64,000 nucleotides of DNA from Acetatifactor aquisgranensis. Lineage in GTDB: Bacteria > Bacillota > Clostridia > Lachnospirales > Lachnospiraceae. Made by a program: the position numbers and the translations under genes. This document shows positions 25,829-34,934 of this stretch, piece after piece. Location: assembly GCF_943193215.1 (NCBI RefSeq), contig NZ_CALPDH010000005.1:1-64000 (forward strand). The letters run 5' to 3'. The notes under the pieces are model-generated. The model searched no databases. It saw nothing but the letters and a program-made list of their open reading frames with translations, and was not told the origin of the DNA. The number at the start of each line of letters is the position of its first letter. The stretch's first letter is position 1.

Positions 25829-27898
25829 ATGTTCAGGAAGCGTCTATTGAAAAACGAAAGGCCCACATTCCCCAAAAGGGCTGTCATCACCGCAGGCATG
25901 CCCTACGGCAACAAGAACCTGCACTTTGGACATGTGGGCGGCATGTTCGTGCACGCCGATATTTTCGCCAGATTTCTGCGGGACAGAATCGGGAAGGAGA
26001 ATGTCATCTTCCTCTCGGGGACGGACTGCTACGGCTCGCCCATTCAGGAGAGCTACCGGCAGCAGAAAGAAGCGGGATATGAGGGCCGGCTGGAAGATTA
26101 TGTGGCCGCCAACCATGAGAGCCAGAAGAAGACATTGGAGGATTACGGAATCAGCCTGGACTTTTTCGGGGCATCGGCCCTGGGAGAGGCCGGCGAAATC
26201 CACAGGCAGATGTCCGCTGAGATTTTCCGCAGGCTTTACGAGAATGGCTATATTGAAAAGCTGTCCGTGCCGCAGTTCTATGACGAGGAGCTGGGGATAT
26301 TCTTAAATGGACGCCAGGTGACAGGGAGGTGCCCCATTCCCGGCTGTACCTCGGACAAAGCGTATGCGGATGAATGTTCGCTTGGCCATCAGTTTCTGCC
26401 CTCAGAACTGATAAATCCCGTCAGCTGCCTGTCCGGCGGGAAGCCTGTGCTGCGGGAGGTGGAGAACTGGTATTTTGCGCTGGAGGACTGCATCGGCATG
26501 ATGAAAGAATACAATGATTTTCTCCGAAAGAACACCCATACCAGGAAGTACCAGCTGGAGACCGTGGAGGAATTCCTGAAGAAGCCCATGCTGTATGTGC
26601 CGAAGAAATATGTGGAGAGCCTGGAGGAACTGTCGAAGCGCCTGCCGGTGCACCGCAGCGTGGACGGGGAAAGCAAGAACTCTTTCGTGTTCGAATTCGA
26701 GACCCTGGATGACCGGGATAAGGCAAAGGCCGTACTGGAGGGCATGGGGATTCATTACACTTCCGGGAAGACCCTGGTTCCGTTCCGGCTCTCCGGAAAT
26801 GTGGAATGGGGCGTACCCTTTCCGGAGTGTGAGGATTTGAAGAATCTGACTTTCTGGGTGTGGCCGGAATCCCTGTGGGCGCCGATTTCTTTCACCAGGG
26901 CGTATCTGCGGCAGAGGGGGAGAGAGGAGGAGCTGGAGAAATGGTGGGGCGACGATGAGACGGAGGTGTACCAGTTCATCGGAGAGGACAATATCTATTT
27001 CTACGCCATTGCCCAGACGGGGCTGTTCACCGGGCTCCAGGCGCCCCGGGGGACGAAGCCCGATATGGAAAAGGTGCATCTGTCTACGATCATAGCGAAC
27101 CGGCATCTGCTGTATCTGGACACAAAGGCCAGCAGCAGCTCTGCCATAAAGCCGCCCATGGCGGATGAGCTGTTGGATTACTATACGAAAGACCAGCTGC
27201 GCATGCATTTCATGAGCCTTGGACTGTCCTCGAAAAGTGTGGGATTCAGGCCCCAGGCGCTGATGAGGGAAGAGGAGCGCGTGGGGGTGGATATGGTGCT
27301 GAAGGACGGGAACCTGATTACGAATGTCTTCAACCGGCTGATTCGTTCCTGTTTCTATGCGGCCCAGAAGTATTACGGTGGGCGGATACCGACGGAGGAA
27401 GCGGCTGAGAGGATCCGGGAGATGGCCGAAAAGGCCGTGCTGGAGTATGAGCGGCATATGTACCATCAGGAATTCCACAGGATTTCCTATGTGCTGGACG
27501 ACTTCATCCGGGAAGTGAACAAGCATTGGGTGAATCATATCAGGATTGCCGATTCCCATGGGGACGATGCCTTGAGGCGGCAGATTTTGGCGGACTGCTT
27601 CTATGCCTGCAAGGTCATGGCCGTGCTGGTGCATCCCATTGCGCCGGAGGGCTGCGAGAAGTTCCGGGAGTATATGGAAGGAGAGCATTCCATGGAAGGA
27701 GAGCATTCCATGGAAGGAGGGCATTCCATGGAAGGAGGACATTCCATGAGGATAGGGGAGGAGTTTTGGGACTGGGAGCATATCCTGGAGCCGATTTCCT
27801 ATTACATCGGCGATTTGGAGCGGCATGAGCTGAAGACGCTGGAGCCCCGGGAGGACTTTTTCAAGAAGCATGAAAGCCAGTTTGGCCAGGAGGGCTGA
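25829..27898 (+). CDS. Divergent methionyl-tRNA-synthetase-like class I ligase
   Basis: A 689-aa class I tRNA ligase family protein. The HIGH box is HFGH (NKNLHFGHVGG near residue 31). The KMSKS loop is changed to KASSS (YLDTKASSSSA near 430), losing the second lysine. The zinc knuckle region (CPIPGC then CSLGH near 170) also departs from normal MetRS. The WVWPESLWAPISFT segment and the helical anticodon-binding C-terminus are MetRS-like. It is probably a second, non-housekeeping MetRS paralog, or an enzyme that uses the fold for another aminoacylation. The C-terminus carries four 6-residue repeats. The start is uncertain: ATG 25829 has a weak ribosome site. Confidence 0.72.
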   Translation: MFRKRLLKNERPTFPKRAVITAGMPYGNKNLHFGHVGGMFVHADIFARFLRDRIGKENVIFLSGTDCYGSPIQESYRQQKEAGYEGRLEDYVAANHESQKKTLEDYGISLDFFGASALGEAGEIHRQMSAEIFRRLYENGYIEKLSVPQFYDEELGIFLNGRQVTGRCPIPGCTSDKAYADECSLGHQFLPSELINPVSCLSGGKPVLREVENWYFALEDCIGMMKEYNDFLRKNTHTRKYQLETVEEFLKKPMLYVPKKYVESLEELSKRLPVHRSVDGESKNSFVFEFETLDDRDKAKAVLEGMGIHYTSGKTLVPFRLSGNVEWGVPFPECEDLKNLTFWVWPESLWAPISFTRAYLRQRGREEELEKWWGDDETEVYQFIGEDNIYFYAIAQTGLFTGLQAPRGTKPDMEKVHLSTIIANRHLLYLDTKASSSSAIKPPMADELLDYYTKDQLRMHFMSLGLSSKSVGFRPQALMREEERVGVDMVLKDGNLITNVFNRLIRSCFYAAQKYYGGRIPTEEAAERIREMAEKAVLEYERHMYHQEFHRISYVLDDFIREVNKHWVNHIRIADSHGDDALRRQILADCFYACKVMAVLVHPIAPEGCEKFREYMEGEHSMEGEHSMEGGHSMEGGHSMRIGEEFWDWEHILEPISYYIGDLERHELKTLEPREDFFKKHESQFGQEG
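27674..27745 (+). repeat. Four tandem 18-bp repeats inside the synthetase-like gene
   Basis: ATGGAAGGAGAGCATTCC is repeated four times without gaps; units 3 and 4 have one or two changes. They encode MEGEHS twice and MEGGHS twice. Each unit also looks like a start codon plus ribosome-binding site. Confidence 0.9.
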
Positions 27899-27968
27899 GA
27901 GGGGAGTGAGCGATGGGAGCAGGCCTTAGAGGTGGTGGTTCCCGGGAATATTTTGAACGTATAATTGA

Positions 27969-27997
27969 TTGTGGAATAGAGCGGGATAGGGTATAAT
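27969..27997 (+). promoter_or_regulatory. Repeated promoter module, copy 3
   Basis: TTGTGG-17 bp-TATAAT with the sequence ATTGATTGTGGAATAGAGCG. It now faces a truncated nuclease-ATPase pseudogene. Confidence 0.7.
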
Positions 27998-28016
27998 GCT
28001 ATTAGAGAGCGGCTCG

Positions 28017-28580
28017 TGACAGGCATACGGTCATTTTGATTGACGAGTATGATGTGCCGTTGGAAAACGCTTATTTCAGGGGTTTTTACGGAGAGATGGT
28101 GGATTTCATCCGCTCGCTGTTCGAGTCTGCGCTGAAGACCAATGACAATCTGCAATTTGCTGTGATTACAGGTTGTCTTCGTATCTCGAAGTCTTACGAA
28201 GGAAGACTTTTAGAGACTATTTTCACAGGGCTGAATCATCTGAAAATCATTTCAGTATTGGATCAGCAATATGGTGAGCATTTCGGATTCACAGAGACAG
28301 AAGTGCTGCAGATGATGGCATATTACGGTGTGGAGAACCGTTTTCCGACTATGAAAGAATGGTATGACGGATATACATTTGGCAATACGGAAGTCTACAA
28401 TCCCTGGAGCGTGATCAATTGTACCAGGCCATGGAGGAGGGGATGCGGAAAAGATGGGAGAGATCTTAAGCGGCCAGCTGTTCTCCGCCATCAGCTTCTA
28501 CGACAGCACGGAAGAAAAGCATTCCGAGGAAAATTTCTATCACGGATTCCTGGCGGGGATACTAAGCCAGAGCCATTCAT
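28017..28580 (+). pseudogene. Truncated AAA-ATPase_like / PD-(D/E)XK paralog 3
   Basis: The remnant begins at the Walker B segment (VILIDEYDVPLENAYF), so the Walker A half is gone. It is open to NPWSVIN, then jumps to the region LYQAMEEG, with a 1-nt shift. It ends in FYHGFLAGILSQS, losing the nuclease domain. A 21-bp insertion (SYEGRLL region, 28191-28212) containing the small inverted repeat GTCTT/AAGAC interrupts RISKESIFTG. The promoter module upstream is intact. Confidence 0.8.
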
Positions 28581-29108
28581 AGAATGATTCATCCGCTGAT
28601 TCACAAAATCCATCATGTACTGAATCGTAGACGTGATATTTCCGCAGAATCGGTTTATTGTCACGATTCGCTCGCTCCCTTTGTTGAATCCTGAGAATAC
28701 CGAGCATTGAATCTCCGTCTTTTTCCCACTGTAATCGTCCAGGAACAAGACTGCTCCATTTAGCAGATAGCTTTCTTCATTATAGAAGCCCATGGATTGC
28801 AGCGCCTTCTCCTTGAGCTCCTTTCCATCATTGTGTTCTGCGTAAAAAGCGCGCAGCATGGAAAGCTTCGCCGAATCGTACGCAACATCCGAGACCAGAA
28901 TGTCATACTGCGTGTTCTTGCTTTTCACGCTCATTTCTATGATTTCTTCATAGGTCGCGCCGTTGGTAAATCCATCTCTTCTCATGAAAATGGAGGGGAT
29001 GTTTCTGTATTTCAGGATGACCGGCTTGACAGAGGATTCCGGAATCCTGACTCTGATGACAAAGCGCTCTCTGTCCTTTATGACATATCGGATGAAAGAT
29101 ACCTTCAT
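28578..29108 (-). pseudogene. Fragment of an AlbA_2-type DNA-binding/ATP-binding protein
   Basis: The minus strand reads SVKPVILKYRNIPSIFMRRD, YDILVSDVAYDSAKLSMLRA, SYLLNGAVLFLDDY and FSGFNKGSERIVTINRF. This is the middle of AlbA_2 (Schlafen-like) putative DNA-binding proteins. The N-terminal AlbA_2 domain is missing. The C-terminus is cut at NQRMNHSM, where the reading runs into nuclease-ATPase pseudogene DNA. Confidence 0.6.
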
Positions 29109-29143
29109 CTGCGGCCTGGGAGTCAGATGTTCATTTCAAAATC

Positions 29144-29208
29144 ACTTCAATATCAACTTCAAAGTTACTTCAAATAAGATTCAATTTACCTTGAAGTCTG
29201 TTTGAAGT
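29144..29208. repeat. Helically phased ACTTCAA/TTGAAGT iterons
   Basis: ACTTCAA occurs at 29144, 29156 and 29167, a degenerate GATTCAA at 29178, and the inverse TTGAAGT at 29191 and 29202. Spacing is 11-13 bp, about one helical turn. This looks like a multi-site operator in the 276-bp stretch before the XRE gene at 29385; no protein is assigned to it. Confidence 0.5.
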
Positions 29209-29336
29209 ATTCCACGGTGGACTGCCAAATATACTTTCCACTGGTGATCGCCTCTAATATGGGTTAGTAAACCACAAGTTGATATTTTCTGCATATTTTT
29301 AATTTGAGATACCTGGTAAATTCATTTCCTTTTGCC

Positions 29337-29342
29337 TATAAT
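29337..29342 (+). promoter_or_regulatory. -10 element upstream of the XRE-peptidase-like gene
   Basis: TATAAT at 29337-29342, 43 bp before the start codon; the -35 region is poor, which would suit an activator-dependent promoter. Confidence 0.4.
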
Positions 29343-29384
29343 TATGGATACAGCGCTGAAAAACATAGACCGGAGGAAATCGTT

Positions 29385-31280
29385 ATGATGGAATTGGAAA
29401 AAATAGCAAAGAGAATCGCGTCCCTGCGCAGGGAGCGGGGGTACACGGGAGAGGCGCTGGCAGAGCGGCTGCAGGTCAGCCCCCAGGCCGTGTCGAAATG
29501 GGAGAACGCGAAATGCCTGCCGGAGACGGCCATTCTTCCCGCTTTGGCGGAGGCGCTGGACTGCAGCATCGACAGCCTGCTGTGCCCCAGGGAGCTTTTC
29601 ATTTTGGAGGCGGAGTATACGGACGGACAGACCCGGGTGCCCGTGACCCGCTGCCTGGACAATCTGGTCCGCGACAATGGGCTGGATATCTATGTGAATG
29701 CCGCATTTATCGGCGCTTCCATGGAAAGCGACCGCCTGAAGCTCCTGACGGTGAAGTTCCAGACGCCGGAGGGAGTGGGCTTCGCCTATGCCCTGCAGGA
29801 CGAGAACCTGGTTCTGGACAGGAAGAGCACAGGATTTGCGCCGGACGGGGCGCTTCGGATTGTGGGCGCCTACTATGGGAACGAGAAAGAATATTCCTCT
29901 GCCATGCAGAAAATGGAGCATTATGAATATTTTAAATGGGACAGGATACCGGTGAACCATGAGGTATTCCCCAGCAGCATCGCAAGCGATGACACGGAAT
30001 ACCTGACGCTGGTGTATCTGAACGCGGAGGGAATCCATGTCATCAGCTGCCCGGAAAACGATACCATTTATTACGGGGACCATGGCACCCGGCTGCTGCT
30101 CCAGGATCGTTCCAAATGCATCCTGGAACAGATAAGGCGTCTGTCCTGGGAGAATGGGAAAGAAGGGATGGAATGCCCCTGGGCGGGCGCACTCCAGGCA
30201 TCCCTTGCCTACATGGGGGAGCCTTACACCTATGAGCAGGTCATGGGAATGAGCGGCTCCTGTTATCGCATCTGCTTCACCGATGTCTGGGACTACAGCT
30301 GCACGGACGCCCTTGTGGCCTTTGACTATGCCACGCCGCTCTACAGCGCCATCGGCTATGATTTCCGCATGGTGGAAAGGCTGGAAAAACCGGAGAGGAA
30401 AGCGGAGCGCCAGGCCATCATGGAGGACATCCGCCAGGGGAAACCGGTGCTGGCAATCAATCTGCGGGTGGCCGCGGAATGGGGAATCATCACAGGATAT
30501 GTGGACGAGGGCAACCGTTTTCTGTGCCGCACCTATTTCGACCAGGAAATCTTCGATGCCCTGGAGGGGAAGGGAAGTCAGGGTCAGGCAGATGGCCAGG
30601 GGCAGACAAAAGGACAGTTGCCGATGGACGGAAAGGCGCAGATGAATGTCCGGAATCAGATTGACAGCCAGATGCAGGCAGACCGGCGGATGGTCTTCGA
30701 GGAGAATAAGGGGTATCTTTTCAGCGATAACTGGCCGTTTCTCATCCTGCATTTTGGAGAAAAGGGAGAGCGGAAGCCGCAGATGGATATCCTGAAGACT
30801 TCCCTGGACACGCTGATTGCTCCTTTTGAGGCGGAAGCATGCCGCGGCTACCATCAGGGAAAGGATGCCTACAGGGCATGGATAGCCGGACTTTCCAGGG
30901 AGGAGGATTTCCGGCTGGCAGACGACAGGGAGAATGTCATGAGACGGCTGACCGTAAACGACGATATGCTGGACACCCTCATAGACGCCCGGTATGCGGC
31001 GGCAGCCTGGCTGCGGGAGAACCTTTCCGTCATTCCGGAGACAGGACGGGAGCGCCTGGCGAAGATGTCGGAGAACTTCCAGACAATCGCCGACGAACTG
31101 TCCGCGTTCCGGCGCAAGGCAGGCCATGCTTCCGGGTGCGAAATTACGTACAATACCGTAAAGGCCGCCGGTGTGTCCACACCTGCGCTGCGCAAAGAGC
31201 AGATCGGCCTGCTGGAAGCGGCGCTTGTCCGGGAGGAAGAGAACTGCAGGCTTGCGAAACTGGTTCTTGAAAGCATATAG
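29385..31280 (+). CDS. XRE HTH domain fused to a large peptidase/BtrH_N-like domain
   Basis: A 631-aa protein. Residues 1-65 are a Cro/C1 helix-turn-helix (LAERLQVSPQAVSKWENAK). A middle domain has WAGALQASLAYMGEPYTYEQV, GMSGSCYRICFTDV, GKPVLAINLRVAAEWGIITG and GYVDEGNRFLCRTYFDQE. This is the C39-like/BtrH_N papain-fold pattern, although the catalytic Cys expected before the first helix is Pro-Trp here (ECPWAGAL), so the Cys may be the preceding residue. A Gln/Gly-rich insert of about 45 residues splits the domain. The C-terminus is helical. Role unknown; a sensor-regulator or peptide-processing enzyme is possible. GGAGGAAATCGTT sets ATG 29385. Confidence 0.6.
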   Translation: MMELEKIAKRIASLRRERGYTGEALAERLQVSPQAVSKWENAKCLPETAILPALAEALDCSIDSLLCPRELFILEAEYTDGQTRVPVTRCLDNLVRDNGLDIYVNAAFIGASMESDRLKLLTVKFQTPEGVGFAYALQDENLVLDRKSTGFAPDGALRIVGAYYGNEKEYSSAMQKMEHYEYFKWDRIPVNHEVFPSSIASDDTEYLTLVYLNAEGIHVISCPENDTIYYGDHGTRLLLQDRSKCILEQIRRLSWENGKEGMECPWAGALQASLAYMGEPYTYEQVMGMSGSCYRICFTDVWDYSCTDALVAFDYATPLYSAIGYDFRMVERLEKPERKAERQAIMEDIRQGKPVLAINLRVAAEWGIITGYVDEGNRFLCRTYFDQEIFDALEGKGSQGQADGQGQTKGQLPMDGKAQMNVRNQIDSQMQADRRMVFEENKGYLFSDNWPFLILHFGEKGERKPQMDILKTSLDTLIAPFEAEACRGYHQGKDAYRAWIAGLSREEDFRLADDRENVMRRLTVNDDMLDTLIDARYAAAAWLRENLSVIPETGRERLAKMSENFQTIADELSAFRRKAGHASGCEITYNTVKAAGVSTPALRKEQIGLLEAALVREEENCRLAKLVLESI

Positions 31281-31542
31281 AAGAGGATGACGTTATTACG
31301 CGAAATATCATACTGTACTTTGCGCCTGTTCCCAATGGCAATCTCAAAGGAGAGATTTTTGCAGAAATATTTGGAAAAGTCTGCTGGCAGCTTACCATTC
31401 CTGCAGAGGAATTATTTACAATGGAATTCGGATTGCAGAAAACGAGGGACGGTTTCTGCGATAAAAGTCTTCGCGGTTCAAAAGGAAAACCGCGAGGGAG
31501 TGCAGTATATCACTATATTTTGGAGGAAAGGCGGTTAAAGGT

Positions 31543-32688
31543 ATGAGGAAAAATTGGAAAGGGTGGGCGGCCATATTAGGCGGAGCCATGCTGCTGTGCA
31601 GTCCGTTTGAAGCGTTGCCGGCAAGAGCGGCGGAGAATCAGCAGCAGGTGGTGCCGCAGGAAGCGCTCCAGGCGGCGACGGATGTGCATTGGAGCGAAAT
31701 AGGACAGGCAGTTTTTACCAACCCGAATGCAGAGGCGTGTGCAATGACTGTATATTTGACGCTGCCGGACGGAAGGGCTTATCCCATTGGTGTCAGTGGC
31801 AGCCTGCCGGGGGGAGAAACGTGCATACTTGATCTTTATCATAATATGACCACCCCGGGGGATTATTCGTTTACAGTGACGCTGGAGGCAAACGGCACTT
31901 CGGTAGAATCCGTTTCCAGCGGCGCGTTTACCTACGCGGTGCCGGATAAAAAGCTTCCCGCTCCCATAGTGAACAGCGTGGCCCGAGAGGGGATTGTTGT
32001 CTTATCCCTGCCGGAGACAGACGGCGAGACTTATACGATTGGAACGGATTACGGCTTTTCCTACCGGCTGTTATGTAATGGAGTGCCAGATGGATTCACG
32101 AGAGGACAGAACGAAAACATATTGGATTTTAGGTCGCTGATGAGGCCGGGTAACGTATATTCCATACAGGTCCGTACAATAAGCAGGAATATAAACAAAT
32201 ATCAGGACAGCGACTGGTCCGAACCAATCCCGATCAATCCTCCGGAACAGCAGTCGGGCTCCGGGGATTCCGGACAGCCCGCTGCATGGGTGCCCACTCC
32301 TGAGGAAATGAAGCTGTATGACGCATGCGGCACAGATGAGGTCATCTATACGGAGAGTGCGGACAATGCTTATAATGTCACAATAGAGAATTCCATACAG
32401 GGTTTCCTGTGCTGGAGCTCCTTTGATACTGTACGCGGGGACTATACCATCGGAAGAACCTACAATATCTATCCGACCTATTTGGGAATGGTTTATAAAA
32501 CGGAGAGCAAGGCGAAGATTACGCTGACGATTCCCGAATCCCTGCGGGCGAAGAACAGGTCGTTCCGGATGATTGTCGTTACGGAGGATGGAAAGGCTGC
32601 CGTATTGAACGATCTGGATTTCGATCCGAATACGATTACCTTTGAGACAGATACTTATTACGCTTTCGCGCTGGCATACAGAGACTAA
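31543..32688 (+). CDS. Secreted protein with fibronectin-like domain
   Basis: A 381-aa exported protein. The signal peptide runs through GGAMLLCSPFEALPARAAEN. Beta-rich segments follow (CAMTVYLTLPDGRAYPIGVS, then PAPIVNSVAREGIVVLSLPE), typical of Ig/Fn3-type modules. A Gly/Ser-rich linker near residue 240 leads to a C-terminal beta domain ending DTYYAFALAYRD. No enzymatic motif is seen. It lies 200 bp upstream of a membrane kinase with a similar beta-rich extracellular half, so it could be the kinase's ligand or co-sensor (inference). GGAGGAAAGGCGG upstream. Confidence 0.65.
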   Translation: MRKNWKGWAAILGGAMLLCSPFEALPARAAENQQQVVPQEALQAATDVHWSEIGQAVFTNPNAEACAMTVYLTLPDGRAYPIGVSGSLPGGETCILDLYHNMTTPGDYSFTVTLEANGTSVESVSSGAFTYAVPDKKLPAPIVNSVAREGIVVLSLPETDGETYTIGTDYGFSYRLLCNGVPDGFTRGQNENILDFRSLMRPGNVYSIQVRTISRNINKYQDSDWSEPIPINPPEQQSGSGDSGQPAAWVPTPEEMKLYDACGTDEVIYTESADNAYNVTIENSIQGFLCWSSFDTVRGDYTIGRTYNIYPTYLGMVYKTESKAKITLTIPESLRAKNRSFRMIVVTEDGKAAVLNDLDFDPNTITFETDTYYAFALAYRD

Positions 32689-32713
32689 GCGGCATCAAAG
32701 AAATAAAATGCAT

Positions 32714-32767
32714 AACGGCCTTGTCTTCATCCGTGGATTTTGCCGGCGGTTGGAGCAGGCCGTTTTT
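32714..32767 (+). terminator. Probable terminator after the secreted protein gene
   Basis: AACGGCC pairs with GGCCGTT across a 37-nt loop and is followed by TTT; the loop is long, so confidence is moderate. Confidence 0.45.
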
Positions 32768-32833
32768 GTGATGGTGCCCTGGCGGCGGTAAGGGCTGCAT
32801 GGAGAATAATTAGAAAAATATTTTCACAAAAAT

Positions 32834-32862
32834 TTGATTAATTTATTCAGGGGAGGTATAAT
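32834..32862 (+). promoter_or_regulatory. Promoter of the Ser/Thr kinase gene
   Basis: TTGATT (32834-32839) and TATAAT (32857-32862) are 17 bp apart, with the start codon 34 bp downstream. Confidence 0.65.
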
Positions 32863-32895
32863 ACCAATATACATAAGATTATGAGGATACGGATT

Positions 32896-34368
32896 ATGGA
32901 ATATGAAGAGTTGAAGCTGCTGAAACAGAGTGGGAAAGGTACAGTGCATCTGATCTGCTCGGAGGGGAACAGGTATGTTCGGAAGGTTTTAGCCGGGTGC
33001 CATCCTGTCTATGAACTGTTGCGTGACAATCCTCATCCGGGCATACCGAAGCTGGAGGAAGTCGCCATCCTGGAGGATTCTACGGTGGTCATCGAAGAGT
33101 ATGTGGAAGGGGAATCCATCAGTGCGGCAGATCTGTCGAAGAAGCAGTTCCGGCAGGTTGTCAGAGAGTTGTGCTCTGTTCTGGATTTCCTGCACGGAAA
33201 AGGAATTGTCCATCGCGATATCAAGCCATCCAATATCATTTTGGGCAAAGACGGACATGTGCGCCTGATAGATTTTGATGCCGCCCGGACAAGGAAAGAG
33301 GATAAGGAACAGGACACGAAACTGCTGGGCACCAGAGGATTTGCGCCGCCGGAGCAGTACGGTTTTTCGCAGACGGATGAACGGGCGGACATCTATGCCC
33401 TGGGAGTGACGCTGGAGAGGCTCCTGACAGAGGAGAACCAGAGGCCATATTATAAAAAGATTCTCCGGAAATGCATGAGTCTGGACCCTGATAAGCGGTA
33501 TCAGTCAGTGCGGCAGCTGCAGCGGGCATTTTTCCCCGTAAGAAAGAACGTTTTTTGCGGTTGTGCCGTAATCTGCCTGATTGCCCTTGGGGGAATCTGC
33601 GCTGCGCGCCTGCCGGGCCTGCGGAATGAGGACCGGACAGTGGCAGACAACGGGGGGGCAGATCTCGTCGTTCTGCCGGCGCCGGAAAATCCCCATTGGG
33701 ACGGTGAGACGGGAACCATGGTGTGGGACAATGTGCTGGAGTCGGGAACCAGGGATGAAGTTCGATATAACGTGAGGCTGTACAGGAAAGATACGGAAGC
33801 CGCGCCGGATCCGGATGACGGCGGCTGGGTTTCCGAACAGCTGGTCAGGGCAGGAGGCTCTTTCAGGAATATGGAAGTGATAGATTACAATATCACGACC
33901 GAATTGGAGAAAAATGGTTTTTATTATTTTGCGGTATCTGCTTTGGGGGACGAAATCCAGTATACGGACAGCCCATATGTAATATCCGATGCTTTTGAAT
34001 ACACGGGAGAATCTGCTCCGCCGCTGCCTGCTCCCACAGATCTTGCCTGGAGACTGTATGAAGTGGACGGCAAGCGGCAGTACTATGCTACATGGAGCAA
34101 TCTTGACGATTATGAAGATAAAGACAGCTTTATGGTCATCTTTTACGATCAGACAGGCGCTTACGTGACGGATAACATCTGGACGAAAGAGACGATTGAA
34201 AAGTTCGGATACGGCGGAATCTATATCCGTACGGAATTTCTGGAGTTTGGGCCTGATAAATCGTATCGATTCACCGTACAGGCGTTCTCTTCGAGACCGA
34301 ACGAATATAGCGCAAGCCCCATGCCGGATCCCCCTACAGAGGAGTATTTCAGCCCCTGGCTTCAATAG
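32896..34368 (+). CDS. Membrane serine/threonine protein kinase with extracellular beta domain
   Basis: A 490-aa Hanks-type kinase. The Gly loop is QSGKGTVHLIC and the catalytic loop is VHRDIKPSNI near residue 110. The magnesium motif is DFD rather than DFG (LIDFDAART). The activation segment reads GTRGFAPPEQYGF and subdomain IX is DIYALGVTLERLL. The catalytic Lys is probably in VRKVL. One transmembrane helix (VICLIALGGICAARLPGL near 230) separates it from an extracellular Fn3-like half (PAPENPHWDG, PAPTDLAWRLYEV). ATG 32896 is chosen because TGAGGA lies 8 bp upstream; ATG 32881 has none. Probably senses an external signal; targets unknown. Confidence 0.85.
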   Translation: MEYEELKLLKQSGKGTVHLICSEGNRYVRKVLAGCHPVYELLRDNPHPGIPKLEEVAILEDSTVVIEEYVEGESISAADLSKKQFRQVVRELCSVLDFLHGKGIVHRDIKPSNIILGKDGHVRLIDFDAARTRKEDKEQDTKLLGTRGFAPPEQYGFSQTDERADIYALGVTLERLLTEENQRPYYKKILRKCMSLDPDKRYQSVRQLQRAFFPVRKNVFCGCAVICLIALGGICAARLPGLRNEDRTVADNGGADLVVLPAPENPHWDGETGTMVWDNVLESGTRDEVRYNVRLYRKDTEAAPDPDDGGWVSEQLVRAGGSFRNMEVIDYNITTELEKNGFYYFAVSALGDEIQYTDSPYVISDAFEYTGESAPPLPAPTDLAWRLYEVDGKRQYYATWSNLDDYEDKDSFMVIFYDQTGAYVTDNIWTKETIEKFGYGGIYIRTEFLEFGPDKSYRFTVQAFSSRPNEYSASPMPDPPTEEYFSPWLQ

Positions 34369-34424
34369 GACAGGGCGCATGCCGTATCCGCGGCTGAGCG
34401 GGAACAGAACGGTCCGCCACAGGG

Positions 34425-34862
34425 CTATTCTTCCGGAATCCCCAACACCTTGTGGCCCAGTTCAAAAAGCAGGTCATTGGTCTCCAGAATCGACTTATTC
34501 CGCTGCAAGGCGAACAGTATTATGGCATCGCGCCCATCCCTGGCGTACAGTTCCCGGTTTTTGGACAATTTCAATAAGGCCTGTGTCTCTTCGTCGGAAA
34601 GGCGCAGGCCAAAGGCAATGGCAATCAGCTTGTCCCGGGAGGGCATCTTCTCCCCGGAAAAAATCTGGTATACATATGCGCGGTTCAACAGGGAGCCGCG
34701 CACCACATCCGCTTTGCTGACTCCCTTTTTCGATAGCAGGATATTCAGATAGCCGGACAGGCTGTCGTGAATCAGGCTTTCCTGATTGCGTTTCAGATAG
34801 TCCTCAATGTCCGTCGCGGCTCTGATTTCATGCTTTAGCTCTTCGGTAGTTTTTTGCTCCAT
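34425..34862 (-). CDS. XRE family helix-turn-helix regulator
   Basis: A 145-aa protein with a central helix-turn-helix (GVSKADVVRGSLLNRAYVYQ near residues 47-67). It is flanked by an N-terminal helix rich in charged residues and a C-terminal helical region (LRLSDEETQALLKLSKNREL). It converges on the kinase gene and in other Lachnospiraceae similar regulators sit beside Ser/Thr kinase genes (recalled, not checked). A 10-bp palindrome lies about 75 bp upstream of its start, a candidate autoregulatory operator. The start at 34862 follows a weak ribosome site; the upstream frame lacks a better one. Confidence 0.7.
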   Translation of the reverse strand: MEQKTTEELKHEIRAATDIEDYLKRNQESLIHDSLSGYLNILLSKKGVSKADVVRGSLLNRAYVYQIFSGEKMPSRDKLIAIAFGLRLSDEETQALLKLSKNRELYARDGRDAIILFALQRNKSILETNDLLFELGHKVLGIPEE

Positions 34863-34934
34863 GCTGTATCTCGGTTCTTTCTTAATGGTATAATAAGTCC
34901 ATATCCGTGACATAGAACGGCCGGACGGCCATCC

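Noticed and set aside
25801..26082. Alternative start frame for the MetRS-like protein (MTEASYRYSYVQ)
   Set aside because: The frame has a better ribosome site but soon departs from the synthetase sequence; it could mean a frameshift near the start but this cannot be shown from one sequence.
27674..27745. CRISPR-like array
   Set aside because: Repeats are contiguous with no spacers and lie in frame within a gene.
31287..31538. 83-codon open frame before the secreted protein
   Set aside because: It lacks family features and a ribosome site; another frame looks equally plausible, so it is likely remnant or leader DNA.
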